A DNA stretch of 49,814 nucleotides, from assembly GCA_027064045.1 (NCBI GenBank), contig JAMOQK010000028.1, positions 1-49,814 of the forward strand. Reading direction: 5' to 3'. Positions 1 to 8,557 of this stretch are shown here, one piece after another. This DNA comes from Sulfurimonas sp. GTDB taxonomy: Bacteria; Campylobacterota; Campylobacteria; Campylobacterales; Sulfurimonadaceae. Position 1 is the stretch's first letter; each line of letters starts with the position of its first letter. Under the pieces are notes generated by a model, which saw nothing but the letters and a program-made list of their open reading frames with translations, did no database searches and was not told where the DNA came from. Both the position numbers and the translations under genes were made by a program.

Positions 1-163
1 CATAACTCTTGATGAGATTTCAGAAAGAAATGTTGGTGCTATGATAATATACTATGAACTTTTAACATCTCTTGTTGGTTCTATGTTCGATATAAATACT
101 TATAACCAACCAGGTGTTGAACTTGGTAAAACTATTTTATATAAAAATTTAGGAAATAATTAA
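1..163 (+). CDS. pgi: glucose-6-phosphate isomerase, C-terminal end (partial)
   Basis: Frame 2 reads 53 codons to a TAA at 161-163. The visible tail contains ISERNVGAMIIYYELLTSL followed by a NQPGVELGK motif, the characteristic C-terminus of phosphoglucose isomerase, whose C-terminal lysine region belongs to the active site. The enzyme interconverts glucose-6-phosphate and fructose-6-phosphate and so links glycogen turnover to the phosphofructokinase encoded downstream. The rest of the gene lies outside the window. The next gene starts 2 bases after the stop, so pgi belongs to the same transcription unit as the glycogen genes. The identification rests on the short tail alone but the motif is distinctive. 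Confidence 0.85.
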   Translation, partial: ITLDEISERNVGAMIIYYELLTSLVGSMFDINTYNQPGVELGKTILYKNLGNN

Positions 164-165
164 TA

Positions 166-1815
166 ATGAAACTTCACTCTTATGATATTCAGGAAAAATA
201 TTCAACTAGTGTTGCATACTTCTCTATGGAGTTTGCAATAGATCAAGCTTTAAAAATCTACTCTGGTGGTTTGGGATTTTTAGCAGGTTCACATATGCGA
301 AGTGCATATGACCTTAAACAAAATATTGTTGGAATTGGGATTCTTTGGAGTTTTGGTTATTATGACCAAAATCGCCATGAAGATCGTACCCTTGCTCCAT
401 CATATACAAGAAAATTCTACTATTTTTTAGAAGAATTACCACAAAAAGTGACTGTTAAAATTTATGATAAAGATGTTGTTGTAAAAGCATTTTTACTCAA
501 AAGTGAAGTTTTTGGTAGTGCGCCAATAATACTTTTGTCAACCGATACAGATGAAAATGATTATCTATCAAGAACAATTACTCATAAACTTTATGATGGA
601 AATCAAAAAACTCGTATAGCTCAAGAGACACTCCTTGGTATTGGCGGTGTGAAAATTTTAGAAGCGATAGGGCATAAAGTAGATATTTATCATATGAATG
701 AGGGACATGCACTTCCTCTTGTATATCAACTATATAATCGTTTTGAAAATATAGATGAGTTGAAAAAGCATGTTGTTTTTACTACCCATACACCAGAAGC
801 AGCGGGAAATGAAGTACATGACATTCATTTTTTACATGAGATGGGATTCTTTAATGGTCTTGATCTGGATACTGTTAGACAAATTTCTGGTTATATAGAT
901 AGGGATGATTTTAGTTTAACTGTCGGTGCTTTAAAAGCTGCAAAAAGAAGTAATGCAGTGTCAAAAATACATGCTGATGTTTCAAATAAGATGTGGAGTG
1001 ATGTGGAAGGTAGATGTGAGATTATTTCTATAACTAATGCTCAAAATAAAAAATACTGGACAGATAAAACACTTGTTCGTGCATTGGATGAGCATGAGGA
1101 TTATGAATTAGAAGCTAGAAAAAAACACCTTAAAAAGGTTTTATTTGATGAGGTTGCTGACCAAACTGGCAAGATGTTTGATCCTGAGATACTGACTATT
1201 GTTTGGGCAAGAAGATTTGCTGAATACAAACGACCAGGGCTTTTGAAATATGATTTTGACAGGTTCTTAAAACTTATAGAAAACAAAGACAGACCAGTTC
1301 AAATCATTTGGGCTGGTAAGCCTTATCCAACTGACTTTGGTGCTATAGAGATATTTAACGATTTGATTAAAATAAGCCATAAATATAAAAATGTAGCAGT
1401 TTTAATAGGATATGAACTTTCCTTATCAAAACTTTTAAAACAGGGAAGTGATATTTGGTTAAATACACCAAGAATTACAAGAGAAGCAAGTGGTACAAGT
1501 GGTATGACTGCTAGTATGAATGCTTCTATCCATTTTTCAATCAATGATGGTTGGCATCCAGAGTTCGCAAGAGATACTAAAAATGCTTTTACCATACCTG
1601 AGTTAGATCGTACTCTTAGCATTTCAGAACAAGATGTTATAGATAACAAAAACATGATGGATATTTTAGAAAATACTATCATACCAACTTACTATGATAA
1701 GCCAAGAAGATGGATTGAGATTATGAAAAATGCTATGAATGATATAGATTTAGAGTTTGATTCATCAAGATTGGCAGATGAGTATTATGATAAACTATTT
1801 AATTATAAGGCGTAG
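166..1815 (+). CDS. glycogen/alpha-glucan phosphorylase-like GT35 protein lacking the PLP lysine
   Basis: A 549-residue protein of the short alpha-glucan phosphorylase type (GT-B fold, GT35). Visible family motifs are IYSGGLGFLAG near residue 33, HMNEGHALP near 175, FTTHTPEAAGNEVH near 205, WARRFAEYKRPGL near 347 and EASGTSGMT at 440-448. In canonical phosphorylases the last motif reads GT(S/G)xMK and its lysine forms the Schiff base with pyridoxal phosphate. Here that position is Thr448 (codon ACT at 1507-1509), followed by ASMNAS rather than the usual (A/F)xLNG. Without the lysine, ordinary phosphorolysis is doubtful, so the protein may be a PLP-independent glucosyltransferase, a regulator, or inactive. 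It sits between pgi and pgk in the glycogen operon, which supports a glucan-related role. It is intact, with no frameshift. Confidence 0.8.
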   Translation: MKLHSYDIQEKYSTSVAYFSMEFAIDQALKIYSGGLGFLAGSHMRSAYDLKQNIVGIGILWSFGYYDQNRHEDRTLAPSYTRKFYYFLEELPQKVTVKIYDKDVVVKAFLLKSEVFGSAPIILLSTDTDENDYLSRTITHKLYDGNQKTRIAQETLLGIGGVKILEAIGHKVDIYHMNEGHALPLVYQLYNRFENIDELKKHVVFTTHTPEAAGNEVHDIHFLHEMGFFNGLDLDTVRQISGYIDRDDFSLTVGALKAAKRSNAVSKIHADVSNKMWSDVEGRCEIISITNAQNKKYWTDKTLVRALDEHEDYELEARKKHLKKVLFDEVADQTGKMFDPEILTIVWARRFAEYKRPGLLKYDFDRFLKLIENKDRPVQIIWAGKPYPTDFGAIEIFNDLIKISHKYKNVAVLIGYELSLSKLLKQGSDIWLNTPRITREASGTSGMTASMNASIHFSINDGWHPEFARDTKNAFTIPELDRTLSISEQDVIDNKNMMDILENTIIPTYYDKPRRWIEIMKNAMNDIDLEFDSSRLADEYYDKLFNYKA

Positions 1816-1819
1816 ATAG

Positions 1820-3037
1820 ATGACTTCAAATATAAGAGAGATGAGTCTTGTTAAGAGTTTAAAGGATATAGATGTTGAGGGTAAGAGGGTTTTAATCAGG
1901 GTTGATTTTAATGTTCCTATTGATTCTCATAACAACATTTCAGATGACAGAAGGATAAAAGCGGCACTACCAACTATTAACTATTGTATAGATCATAATG
2001 CTTGTTCTATAACATTGGTTTCACACCTTGGTCGCCCAAAGGGTGTTTATGATGAGAGATATTCTTTAGTACATATCAAAAAACGCTTAGAAAGACTTTT
2101 GGATAAAAAAGTTGAATTTGTTGAAGATTTTGAAAAATCAAAAGATGAGATAGCTACTTGTTCGCTCGAGAGAGTTTTTTTGCTTGAAAACATAAGATTT
2201 TATGAGGGTGAGAAAAAAAATGATAAAGAGTTGTCAAAAAAACTAGCTTCTATCTGTGATGTTTATGTCAATGATGCTTTTGGAACTTCACACAGAGAAC
2301 ATGCCTCAACTTATGGTATCACAGAGTTTGTAGATACCAAAGTAGCAGGTTTTTTAATGATGAAAGAGATAGAAGCTTTTTCAAAAGCGTTAGAAAAACC
2401 TGTACGACCTATTGCTCTTGTTGTGGGTGGTGCTAAAATATCGACTAAAATCACACTTTTAGAGTCTGTTTTGCCTAAGATAGATAAACTAATTATTGGT
2501 GGTGCTATGAGCAATACTTTTTTAAAGGCTCTTGGTTATGATATGAAAAAATCACTCTATGAAGAGGAGTATTTGCAAACTGCATCACAGGTTCTTGATG
2601 AAGCAAAAGTAAATGGTGTAAATGTTTATCTGCCTGTTGATGTGGTAGTGACAGACTCTGTTGAACATCCAGTTGATGTTAGAGTTGTGCCGTCTCAAGA
2701 TGTTTTGGATGGTTTTATGGCTGTTGATATTGGACCTGCTACTGCTAAACTTTTTAGTGAAGCTGTTGAGTTGTCAAATACAATTATTTGGAATGGCCCT
2801 ATGGGAATTTATGAAAATGCAAAGTTTTCAAAAGGTACATTTAAATTAGCTAGTGCCATAGGTGATTGTTATGCTTATACCATTGTTGGTGGTGGTGATA
2901 CTGCTGATGCTGTTGAGAAATGTGGTGAGGCTAGTAACTTTAGTTTTATTTCTACTGGTGGGGGAGCTTCTTTGGAACTTTTAGAGGGGAAAATCTTACC
3001 TGGTTTTAAAAATTTAGATAAAAAAGAGGCTATTTAG
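1820..3037 (+). CDS. pgk: phosphoglycerate kinase
   Basis: A full-length (405 residue) phosphoglycerate kinase, the ATP-yielding step between 1,3-bisphosphoglycerate and 3-phosphoglycerate. Motifs in order: RVDFNVP, LVSHLGRPKG, LLENIRFYEGE, VNDAFGTSHREHAST, VVGGAKISTKI, IWNGPMGIYE, and the nucleotide-binding GGGDTADAVEK with STGGGASLELLEGK near the C-terminus. The first ATG (1820) has AAGG about 9 bases upstream. An internal ATG at 1841 (MSLVKSLKDI) would give the more usual N-terminus and cannot be excluded. The gene lies 4 bases after the GT35 gene, and pfkA starts on the base after its stop, so the three are surely co-transcribed. Finding pgk inside a glycogen operon instead of beside gap is notable. 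Confidence 0.97.
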   Translation: MTSNIREMSLVKSLKDIDVEGKRVLIRVDFNVPIDSHNNISDDRRIKAALPTINYCIDHNACSITLVSHLGRPKGVYDERYSLVHIKKRLERLLDKKVEFVEDFEKSKDEIATCSLERVFLLENIRFYEGEKKNDKELSKKLASICDVYVNDAFGTSHREHASTYGITEFVDTKVAGFLMMKEIEAFSKALEKPVRPIALVVGGAKISTKITLLESVLPKIDKLIIGGAMSNTFLKALGYDMKKSLYEEEYLQTASQVLDEAKVNGVNVYLPVDVVVTDSVEHPVDVRVVPSQDVLDGFMAVDIGPATAKLFSEAVELSNTIIWNGPMGIYENAKFSKGTFKLASAIGDCYAYTIVGGGDTADAVEKCGEASNFSFISTGGGASLELLEGKILPGFKNLDKKEAI

Positions 3038-3997
3038 ATGGCATTAGCGATTATGTGTTCTGGTGGTGATGCTCCCGGTATGAATCCAGCTATAAAAAAG
3101 TTTGTTGATTACGCTTTTAAAATGGATAGAGAGACATACCTTGTTTATGATGGATTAGAGGGTTTGATAGATAATCAAATCAAAAAAGCAAACTATAAAG
3201 ATGTTGCAGGGATTGTGCATATTGGTGGTACCATCATCCGTTCATCCCGTTCAAAAAGATTTTTTGAATATAAATATAGAAAAATTGCCTATAAAAACTT
3301 AAAATCTCATGGCATCAAAGGGATGGTAGTTCTTGGTGGTGATGGTTCTTTTCGTGCAATGGAAAAGTTTTCAAGTGAATTTGACATCAATTTTGTTGGG
3401 ATTCCAACAACGATAGATAATGATATATATGGAACAGAATATTGTCTAGGTGTTGATACGGCATTGAATGTGATTAGAGATGCTTTGGATAAGATACGAG
3501 ATACTGCTTCATCTTTTAACCGTGCTTTTTTGGTTGAAGTTATGGGTAGAGACTGTGGTTATTTGGCTGTATCTTCAGCTATTACAAGTGGTGCAGAGAT
3601 ATGTGTCATACCCGAGAAGAAGTTTCCAAAAAAGATATTGAAAAAAAGGTTAAACAAAGAGATAAAAAATGGTAGAAAATATATCTTAGCCATTATTTCT
3701 GAGGGAACTAAACGAACAAAAGAGATGCACGACTGGATAGAAAACTCTTTTGGATTAGATACTAGGGTTAGTATTTTAGGGCATATTCAGCGGGGTGGAA
3801 ATCCTAGTGTGCATGATAGAATGATGGCGTTTGATTTTACTATAGAAGCAGTTAATTACCTTTTAAAACATGATGATTCTAATAAAGTTGTTGTTTTTAA
3901 TAGAGGTGAATTTAGTTTTATGGAGATAGAGGAAGTTGTATCTAACAAATATCAACTTCCACAACACCTTTTAGATGTGATTAAGTATTTAGATTAA
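3038..3997 (+). CDS. pfkA: 6-phosphofructokinase
   Basis: A 319-residue bacterial-type phosphofructokinase, the committed glycolytic step from fructose-6-phosphate to fructose-1,6-bisphosphate. Visible: N-terminal CSGGDAPGMNPAI, nucleotide site LGGDGSFRA (Gly103, as in ATP-dependent enzymes; PPi enzymes carry Asp there), catalytic IPTTIDNDI with Asp127, MGRDCGYLA for substrate binding, and the signature VSILGHIQRGGNPSVHDR. Residue 124, which is Gly in E. coli PfkA and Lys in PPi enzymes, is Thr here. ATP use is therefore likely but not certain. The start codon follows the pgk stop directly. Campylobacter and Helicobacter lack this enzyme, so its presence marks a complete Embden-Meyerhof route in this organism, fed by glycogen. 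Confidence 0.95.
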   Translation: MALAIMCSGGDAPGMNPAIKKFVDYAFKMDRETYLVYDGLEGLIDNQIKKANYKDVAGIVHIGGTIIRSSRSKRFFEYKYRKIAYKNLKSHGIKGMVVLGGDGSFRAMEKFSSEFDINFVGIPTTIDNDIYGTEYCLGVDTALNVIRDALDKIRDTASSFNRAFLVEVMGRDCGYLAVSSAITSGAEICVIPEKKFPKKILKKRLNKEIKNGRKYILAIISEGTKRTKEMHDWIENSFGLDTRVSILGHIQRGGNPSVHDRMMAFDFTIEAVNYLLKHDDSNKVVVFNRGEFSFMEIEEVVSNKYQLPQHLLDVIKYLD

Positions 3998-4015
3998 CAA
4001 CCAAGGAGAGAAAGT

Positions 4016-6517
4016 ATGAAAGCAGTAGTTATGGCAGGTGGTTTTGGAACTAGGATTCAACCATTGACACATTCAAGACCTAAACCGATGTTACCGATTA
4101 TGAATAAGCCTATGATGGAGCATACTATGATGATGCTCAAAGATTTGGGCATAGAAGAGTTTATTGTATTGCTCTATTTTAAACCTGAAGTTATTAAGGA
4201 TTATTTTGGTGATGGAAGTGAATTTGGCATAAAAATAACCTATGTTGTTCCTGATGATGATTATGGTACGGCTGGAGCTGTAAAACTTGCCGAGGAGCAT
4301 ATTGGTGATGATAATTTCATCATAATCAGTGGTGATTTGGTAACTGACTTTGATTTTAAAAAGCTGTTTGATTTTCATGCTAAGAAAAAAGCAAAACTCT
4401 CTATTGGTCTAACATCTGTTGAAAACCCATTACAATTTGGTGTGGTGATAGCAAATGAAGATAATGTGATAGAAAAATTTTTAGAAAAACCAAGTTGGGG
4501 AGAGGTGTTTAGTGACACTATAAATACTGGAATTTATATCATAGAAAGTGAGATTTTAGACTATATTCCACATAAAGAAAACTTTGATTTTGCTAAAGAT
4601 TTGTTTCCACTGTTGATGAGAAAAGATATAGAACTTATGGGTTATAACCTTAGTGGATACTGGAGAGATGTTGGTAATCCTGAGAGTTACAGAGAAGTTT
4701 ATGAAGATATATTAAATAATCGTGTTAATTTTAAGATAGATGGACTAAAAACAGATTATCCTGATGGTGTTTTGTATAGTCAAGTAAAATATGATTTAGA
4801 TCCATCTATTGAGATTATAGGAACAGTTGTTTTAGATAAAAATGTAATTTTGAAAAATGGTGTTAAACTTAATAATGTTGTGATTGGTAAAAATGTAACG
4901 ATAGGCAAAGATTCAAAGTTAAGAAACTCTATTTTTTGGGAAGATATAGAAGTAGATAAAAATGCAAAATTTGACAATACTCTTGTTTGTAATAATAATA
5001 AAATAGGTAAAAATGTAACTGCAAAAGCAGGGCTTATTTTGGCTGAGGGGTGTGAAGTTGGCGAACTGGCTTCGTTTGAACAAGATGTTATTATCTGGCC
5101 TGACAAGAAGATAGAATCAGCTTCTATTGTAAGTCATAGTTTGATTTTGGGTAGTAAGTATAAAAATTCAATCTTTGAAAATGGTGTAGTAGTTGGTAAA
5201 AGTAATATTGAGCTATCTTGTGAGATGGCTACAAAACTAGCAGAAGCTTTTGCTTCTCAACTTCCAATAGGCTCAAAAGTGATAGTAGGCAGGGACAGTG
5301 ATAAAAGCTCAAGGATGTTAAAAAGAGCATTTTTGGGTGGAATCTTGTCTGCAGGTGTAGATGTTGTAGATATAAAAAATGTACCACCATCTGTTCTTCG
5401 TCACACTTTGGCAAATGATAGTTCTTTAACAGGGGGAGCATATTTTAAACGCTCAACAAATGATACAGTAAGTTCTGAGATAACTCTTTTTAATGAAGAA
5501 GCAAGAAGAGTTGATAATAACTCATCAAAAGCTATTGAAAAATCATTTTTCAGTGAGAGTTTTAGAAGAGTTGATTATCTACAGATTGGGATTATTCATG
5601 AAACTGTTAATTATGATGAGTGTTCAGTTTACACAAAGGTTTTAGAATCAAAGATAAAACAAGAGATAATTAAGTGTGGTGGATTTAAGGTTGCTGTTGA
5701 TGTAATGCACGGATCGACATCTGATATAGTTCCATCTATCTTAAATCAGTTAGGTATTGAAAATATAGTTTTAAATGCTTATTATGATGAGAAAAAGCTA
5801 TTTAACATGAAAGTGTTAGAGAAAAAAAGTATTGATAACATATCTAAAATAGTTAGAAGTTTAGATTGTAATATGGGACTTTTAATCTACCCAGATGCTC
5901 AAAAAATCTCTTTAATAGATGAAAATGGTGTTCTTTTAGATAAAGTTAAAGCACTTAACTGTGTACTTGGTATGTTAAATATTGAAAAAACAGATGTGAA
6001 AAAAAGAGTTTGTTTACCAACTTGGGCGCCAGATATAAAAGAGTTTGAAAATATTGATGTTCACAGGGGAAAATACTCTAGTTTTAAAGTGGATGAATTA
6101 AAACAATACGATTTAATTGCTACTGTTGATGGAAATTTTTCTTTTACAGAGTTTAGTTATACCAGAGATGCTTTATATGCAAGTTTGAAGATTATGGAGC
6201 TTTTGAGTTGTAACAACCTTAAACTTTCTCAATTAGCATCACAATTAGATGATTTTTACTATAAAGCATATAAAATAGAGTGTTCTCAAGCCTTAAAAGG
6301 TAAGATGATGAGAAAATTTCTTGAAGATTCAAAAGGTAAAAAATCATCATCAGTTGATGGTGTAAAAATCTGGGAAAATGAAACTGACTGGATATTAATG
6401 ATACCAGATCAATATAGTGAACATCTAAATATATATATTCAAGCTAAAGATGAGAAAAAAGGTCAAAACCTTTATGAAAAATATAGTAAAAAAATTGCAA
6501 AATGGTCTGAAAAATAG
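4016..6517 (+). CDS. sugar-1-phosphate nucleotidyltransferase fused to a degenerate phosphomutase domain
   Basis: An 833-residue fusion. Residues 1-235 form an NDP-sugar pyrophosphorylase domain with the signature GGFGTRIQPLTHSRPKPM and a DLVTDF metal site. Residues about 250-370 show hexapeptide-type repeats (left-handed beta helix, such as VVIGKNVTIGKDSKL). From about 380 to the end it resembles phosphogluco/phosphomannomutase. In that part the TASHNP active-site loop has become KRSTND (Ser480 kept), the metal loop DGDxDR has become YPDAQK near residue 625, and the phosphate loop RPSGTEP has become IPDQYSEH. Mutase activity is therefore unlikely. Related fusions are annotated as mannose-1-phosphate guanylyltransferase/phosphomannomutase. 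In this operon it could supply the nucleotide-glucose for glycogen synthesis (inference). AGGAG 8 bases upstream supports the start. Confidence 0.85.
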   Translation: MKAVVMAGGFGTRIQPLTHSRPKPMLPIMNKPMMEHTMMMLKDLGIEEFIVLLYFKPEVIKDYFGDGSEFGIKITYVVPDDDYGTAGAVKLAEEHIGDDNFIIISGDLVTDFDFKKLFDFHAKKKAKLSIGLTSVENPLQFGVVIANEDNVIEKFLEKPSWGEVFSDTINTGIYIIESEILDYIPHKENFDFAKDLFPLLMRKDIELMGYNLSGYWRDVGNPESYREVYEDILNNRVNFKIDGLKTDYPDGVLYSQVKYDLDPSIEIIGTVVLDKNVILKNGVKLNNVVIGKNVTIGKDSKLRNSIFWEDIEVDKNAKFDNTLVCNNNKIGKNVTAKAGLILAEGCEVGELASFEQDVIIWPDKKIESASIVSHSLILGSKYKNSIFENGVVVGKSNIELSCEMATKLAEAFASQLPIGSKVIVGRDSDKSSRMLKRAFLGGILSAGVDVVDIKNVPPSVLRHTLANDSSLTGGAYFKRSTNDTVSSEITLFNEEARRVDNNSSKAIEKSFFSESFRRVDYLQIGIIHETVNYDECSVYTKVLESKIKQEIIKCGGFKVAVDVMHGSTSDIVPSILNQLGIENIVLNAYYDEKKLFNMKVLEKKSIDNISKIVRSLDCNMGLLIYPDAQKISLIDENGVLLDKVKALNCVLGMLNIEKTDVKKRVCLPTWAPDIKEFENIDVHRGKYSSFKVDELKQYDLIATVDGNFSFTEFSYTRDALYASLKIMELLSCNNLKLSQLASQLDDFYYKAYKIECSQALKGKMMRKFLEDSKGKKSSSVDGVKIWENETDWILMIPDQYSEHLNIYIQAKDEKKGQNLYEKYSKKIAKWSEK

Positions 6518-6526
6518 GGAGCTTTT

Positions 6527-8548
6527 TTGAATATTAGTTTTATATGGCATATGCATCAGCCAGATTATAGAGATGCTAATGGTATAGTCCAAATGCCATG
6601 GGTGTTTTTACATGCTATAAAAGATTATTATGATATGCCTTGGATGATGGCAATCCATGGTGGTATGAAAGCAACTTTTAACATAACTGCACCACTTATT
6701 GAACAGTTAAAGTTGTATTATGATGACGCTGCTAAATATGATAAATTTTTATCTCTTTGGGTAAATGATCCATATTTTTTACAAGAGAATGATAGAAATT
6801 GGATTTTAAAACTTTGTAAAAGTACACAGTTTGATACTATGGTTAAGCCGTTTGATAGGTATGTAGAACTTTATAATCAAGAACATTTTAACAACAGCGA
6901 ACTTATAGATTTAGAGATGATGTTTATGTTGTCTTGGTGTGGAGTTTATCTTAGAAAAAGTTCTAGTGTTGTAAAAGAGTTAATAAAAAAACAAAGAGAC
7001 TACTCTTGTGAGGATAAAGTTTGGCTTTTAAAAGAGTTATCAAGTTTTGTTTCTCATATCTTTGAGTATTATACACAGCTACATAATGATGGTGTTATCA
7101 GTCTTTGTACTACACCACTAAATCATCCGATTTTGCCACTTCTTGTAGATATGAATAATGCTCTTAGTGCAAACCCAAACACAAACATACCAAAAGAACA
7201 TATCTCTTTAAGAGATGATGCGTTAAAACAGGTGCAAAAAGCAAAAGAACTCTTTGAAGATACTTTTGGATTTTTACCTAATGGATTTTGGCCTGCTGAG
7301 GGTGCAGTGGATGAAAAAAGTGTAGCTCTTTTAAGGGAGTGTGGCATAAAATGGATAGCAACAGATGAAGCGATACTTTTTAAATCATTAAATTCAGATT
7401 ATAGAGCTAATTTATATACACCATATGATTATGATGGGATGTGCATAGGTTTTAGAGATCATTATCTAAGTGATTTAATAGGTTTTACATATAGACATAA
7501 AAATACACATGAAGCCTCACAACATTTTATGGATGAACTTTTAAAGATAGAAAATATAAACTCAGCTGATACAGTTTTTGTTATTTTAGATGGTGAAAAT
7601 GCTTGGGAATTTTTTACAAATAATGGATATGATTTTTTTAATGCTCTTTATAATGATTTGCAAAATGCCTCATGGTGCAAAACATTAACGATGGATGAGG
7701 TTTATGAGTTACCAAAAAAAGAGTTGCCATTTTTAGCTGCTGGTAGTTGGATACATGGAGAGTTTAATACTTGGGTCGGTCATAGTGAAAAAACTCGTGG
7801 TTGGGAGCTTATATACTTAACAAAAAGAGATTATGAGAGACATAAAGATAATTTGGATGAGCATACTAAAGAAAAGATTAGTGAACATTTTTTGGCAGCT
7901 GAGTGTTCTGACTGGTTTTGGTGGTATGGGGATGATCATTATACGGAGTTTGGAGTTGAGTTTGATGAACTTTTCAGAAATCATCTTATAAATATCTATG
8001 ATTTGATGGATGTAACAGCACCGGCAGATATACTCATACCAATTATAAAAGATAAAAGTGCGCAAAATTTCTGGCTTAAACCACAGTCAGATATATCACC
8101 ACTTGTAAATGGAAAGAGAGATTCTTTTTTTGAGTGGATAGGTGCTGGTGTGATTGATGAGAGTAAACTTTTTTCAACTATGGATAAACAAAGAGGACCT
8201 ATAAAAAAGATTTATTATGGGCAAGATGATGAGAAAATATATTTTTCTTTTGAAATAAAGATGAAAAAATTATGTATAGATAGTATTATGGAACTTATTA
8301 TAGAACCTTTAAATATCAGGGGGAATATAAAGTTTAAAACACAAAAAACTTTTATTGGTGATTTGGAAGTAGATGTGGCATGTGAGAATTGGCTTGAGAT
8401 GAGCATAGATAAAACAAAAATAAAAGAGGATGAAATCTTTATAAGATTTGAAGTTAAAGATGGTTCTAAAGTGGTGCAAACTTTGCCAGGTTTTGGTGAG
8501 TTAAAGCTCGATTTGGGTAATGATTATAGTCAAAACTGGTTTATATAA
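6527..8548 (+). CDS. glycoside hydrolase family 57 (amylase/amylopullulanase-like)
   Basis: A 673-residue GH57 enzyme that should act on alpha-1,4 (possibly alpha-1,6) glucans in the cytoplasm; no signal peptide is seen. Motifs: WHMHQPDY at the N-terminus, the nucleophile region GFWPAEGAVDE with Glu258, and the acid/base region LDGENAWEF with Asp355. It also has CSDWFWWYGDDH, typical of the amylopullulanase branch, and a beta-rich C-terminal domain after about residue 560. The start is TTG (6527-6529), chosen because AGGGAG lies just upstream and HMHQP must be near the N-terminus. It follows the fusion gene by 9 bases and precedes a second GH57 gene by 9 bases. It likely trims or debranches glycogen in place of GlgX/Amy-type GH13 enzymes. 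Exact specificity cannot be read from sequence. Confidence 0.88.
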   Translation: MNISFIWHMHQPDYRDANGIVQMPWVFLHAIKDYYDMPWMMAIHGGMKATFNITAPLIEQLKLYYDDAAKYDKFLSLWVNDPYFLQENDRNWILKLCKSTQFDTMVKPFDRYVELYNQEHFNNSELIDLEMMFMLSWCGVYLRKSSSVVKELIKKQRDYSCEDKVWLLKELSSFVSHIFEYYTQLHNDGVISLCTTPLNHPILPLLVDMNNALSANPNTNIPKEHISLRDDALKQVQKAKELFEDTFGFLPNGFWPAEGAVDEKSVALLRECGIKWIATDEAILFKSLNSDYRANLYTPYDYDGMCIGFRDHYLSDLIGFTYRHKNTHEASQHFMDELLKIENINSADTVFVILDGENAWEFFTNNGYDFFNALYNDLQNASWCKTLTMDEVYELPKKELPFLAAGSWIHGEFNTWVGHSEKTRGWELIYLTKRDYERHKDNLDEHTKEKISEHFLAAECSDWFWWYGDDHYTEFGVEFDELFRNHLINIYDLMDVTAPADILIPIIKDKSAQNFWLKPQSDISPLVNGKRDSFFEWIGAGVIDESKLFSTMDKQRGPIKKIYYGQDDEKIYFSFEIKMKKLCIDSIMELIIEPLNIRGNIKFKTQKTFIGDLEVDVACENWLEMSIDKTKIKEDEIFIRFEVKDGSKVVQTLPGFGELKLDLGNDYSQNWFI

Positions 8549-8557
8549 GGAAGTTAG

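Noticed and set aside
4091..5441. Minus-strand open frames within the fused nucleotidyltransferase
   Set aside because: The plus-strand gene has clear domain motifs throughout. The opposite frames show none.
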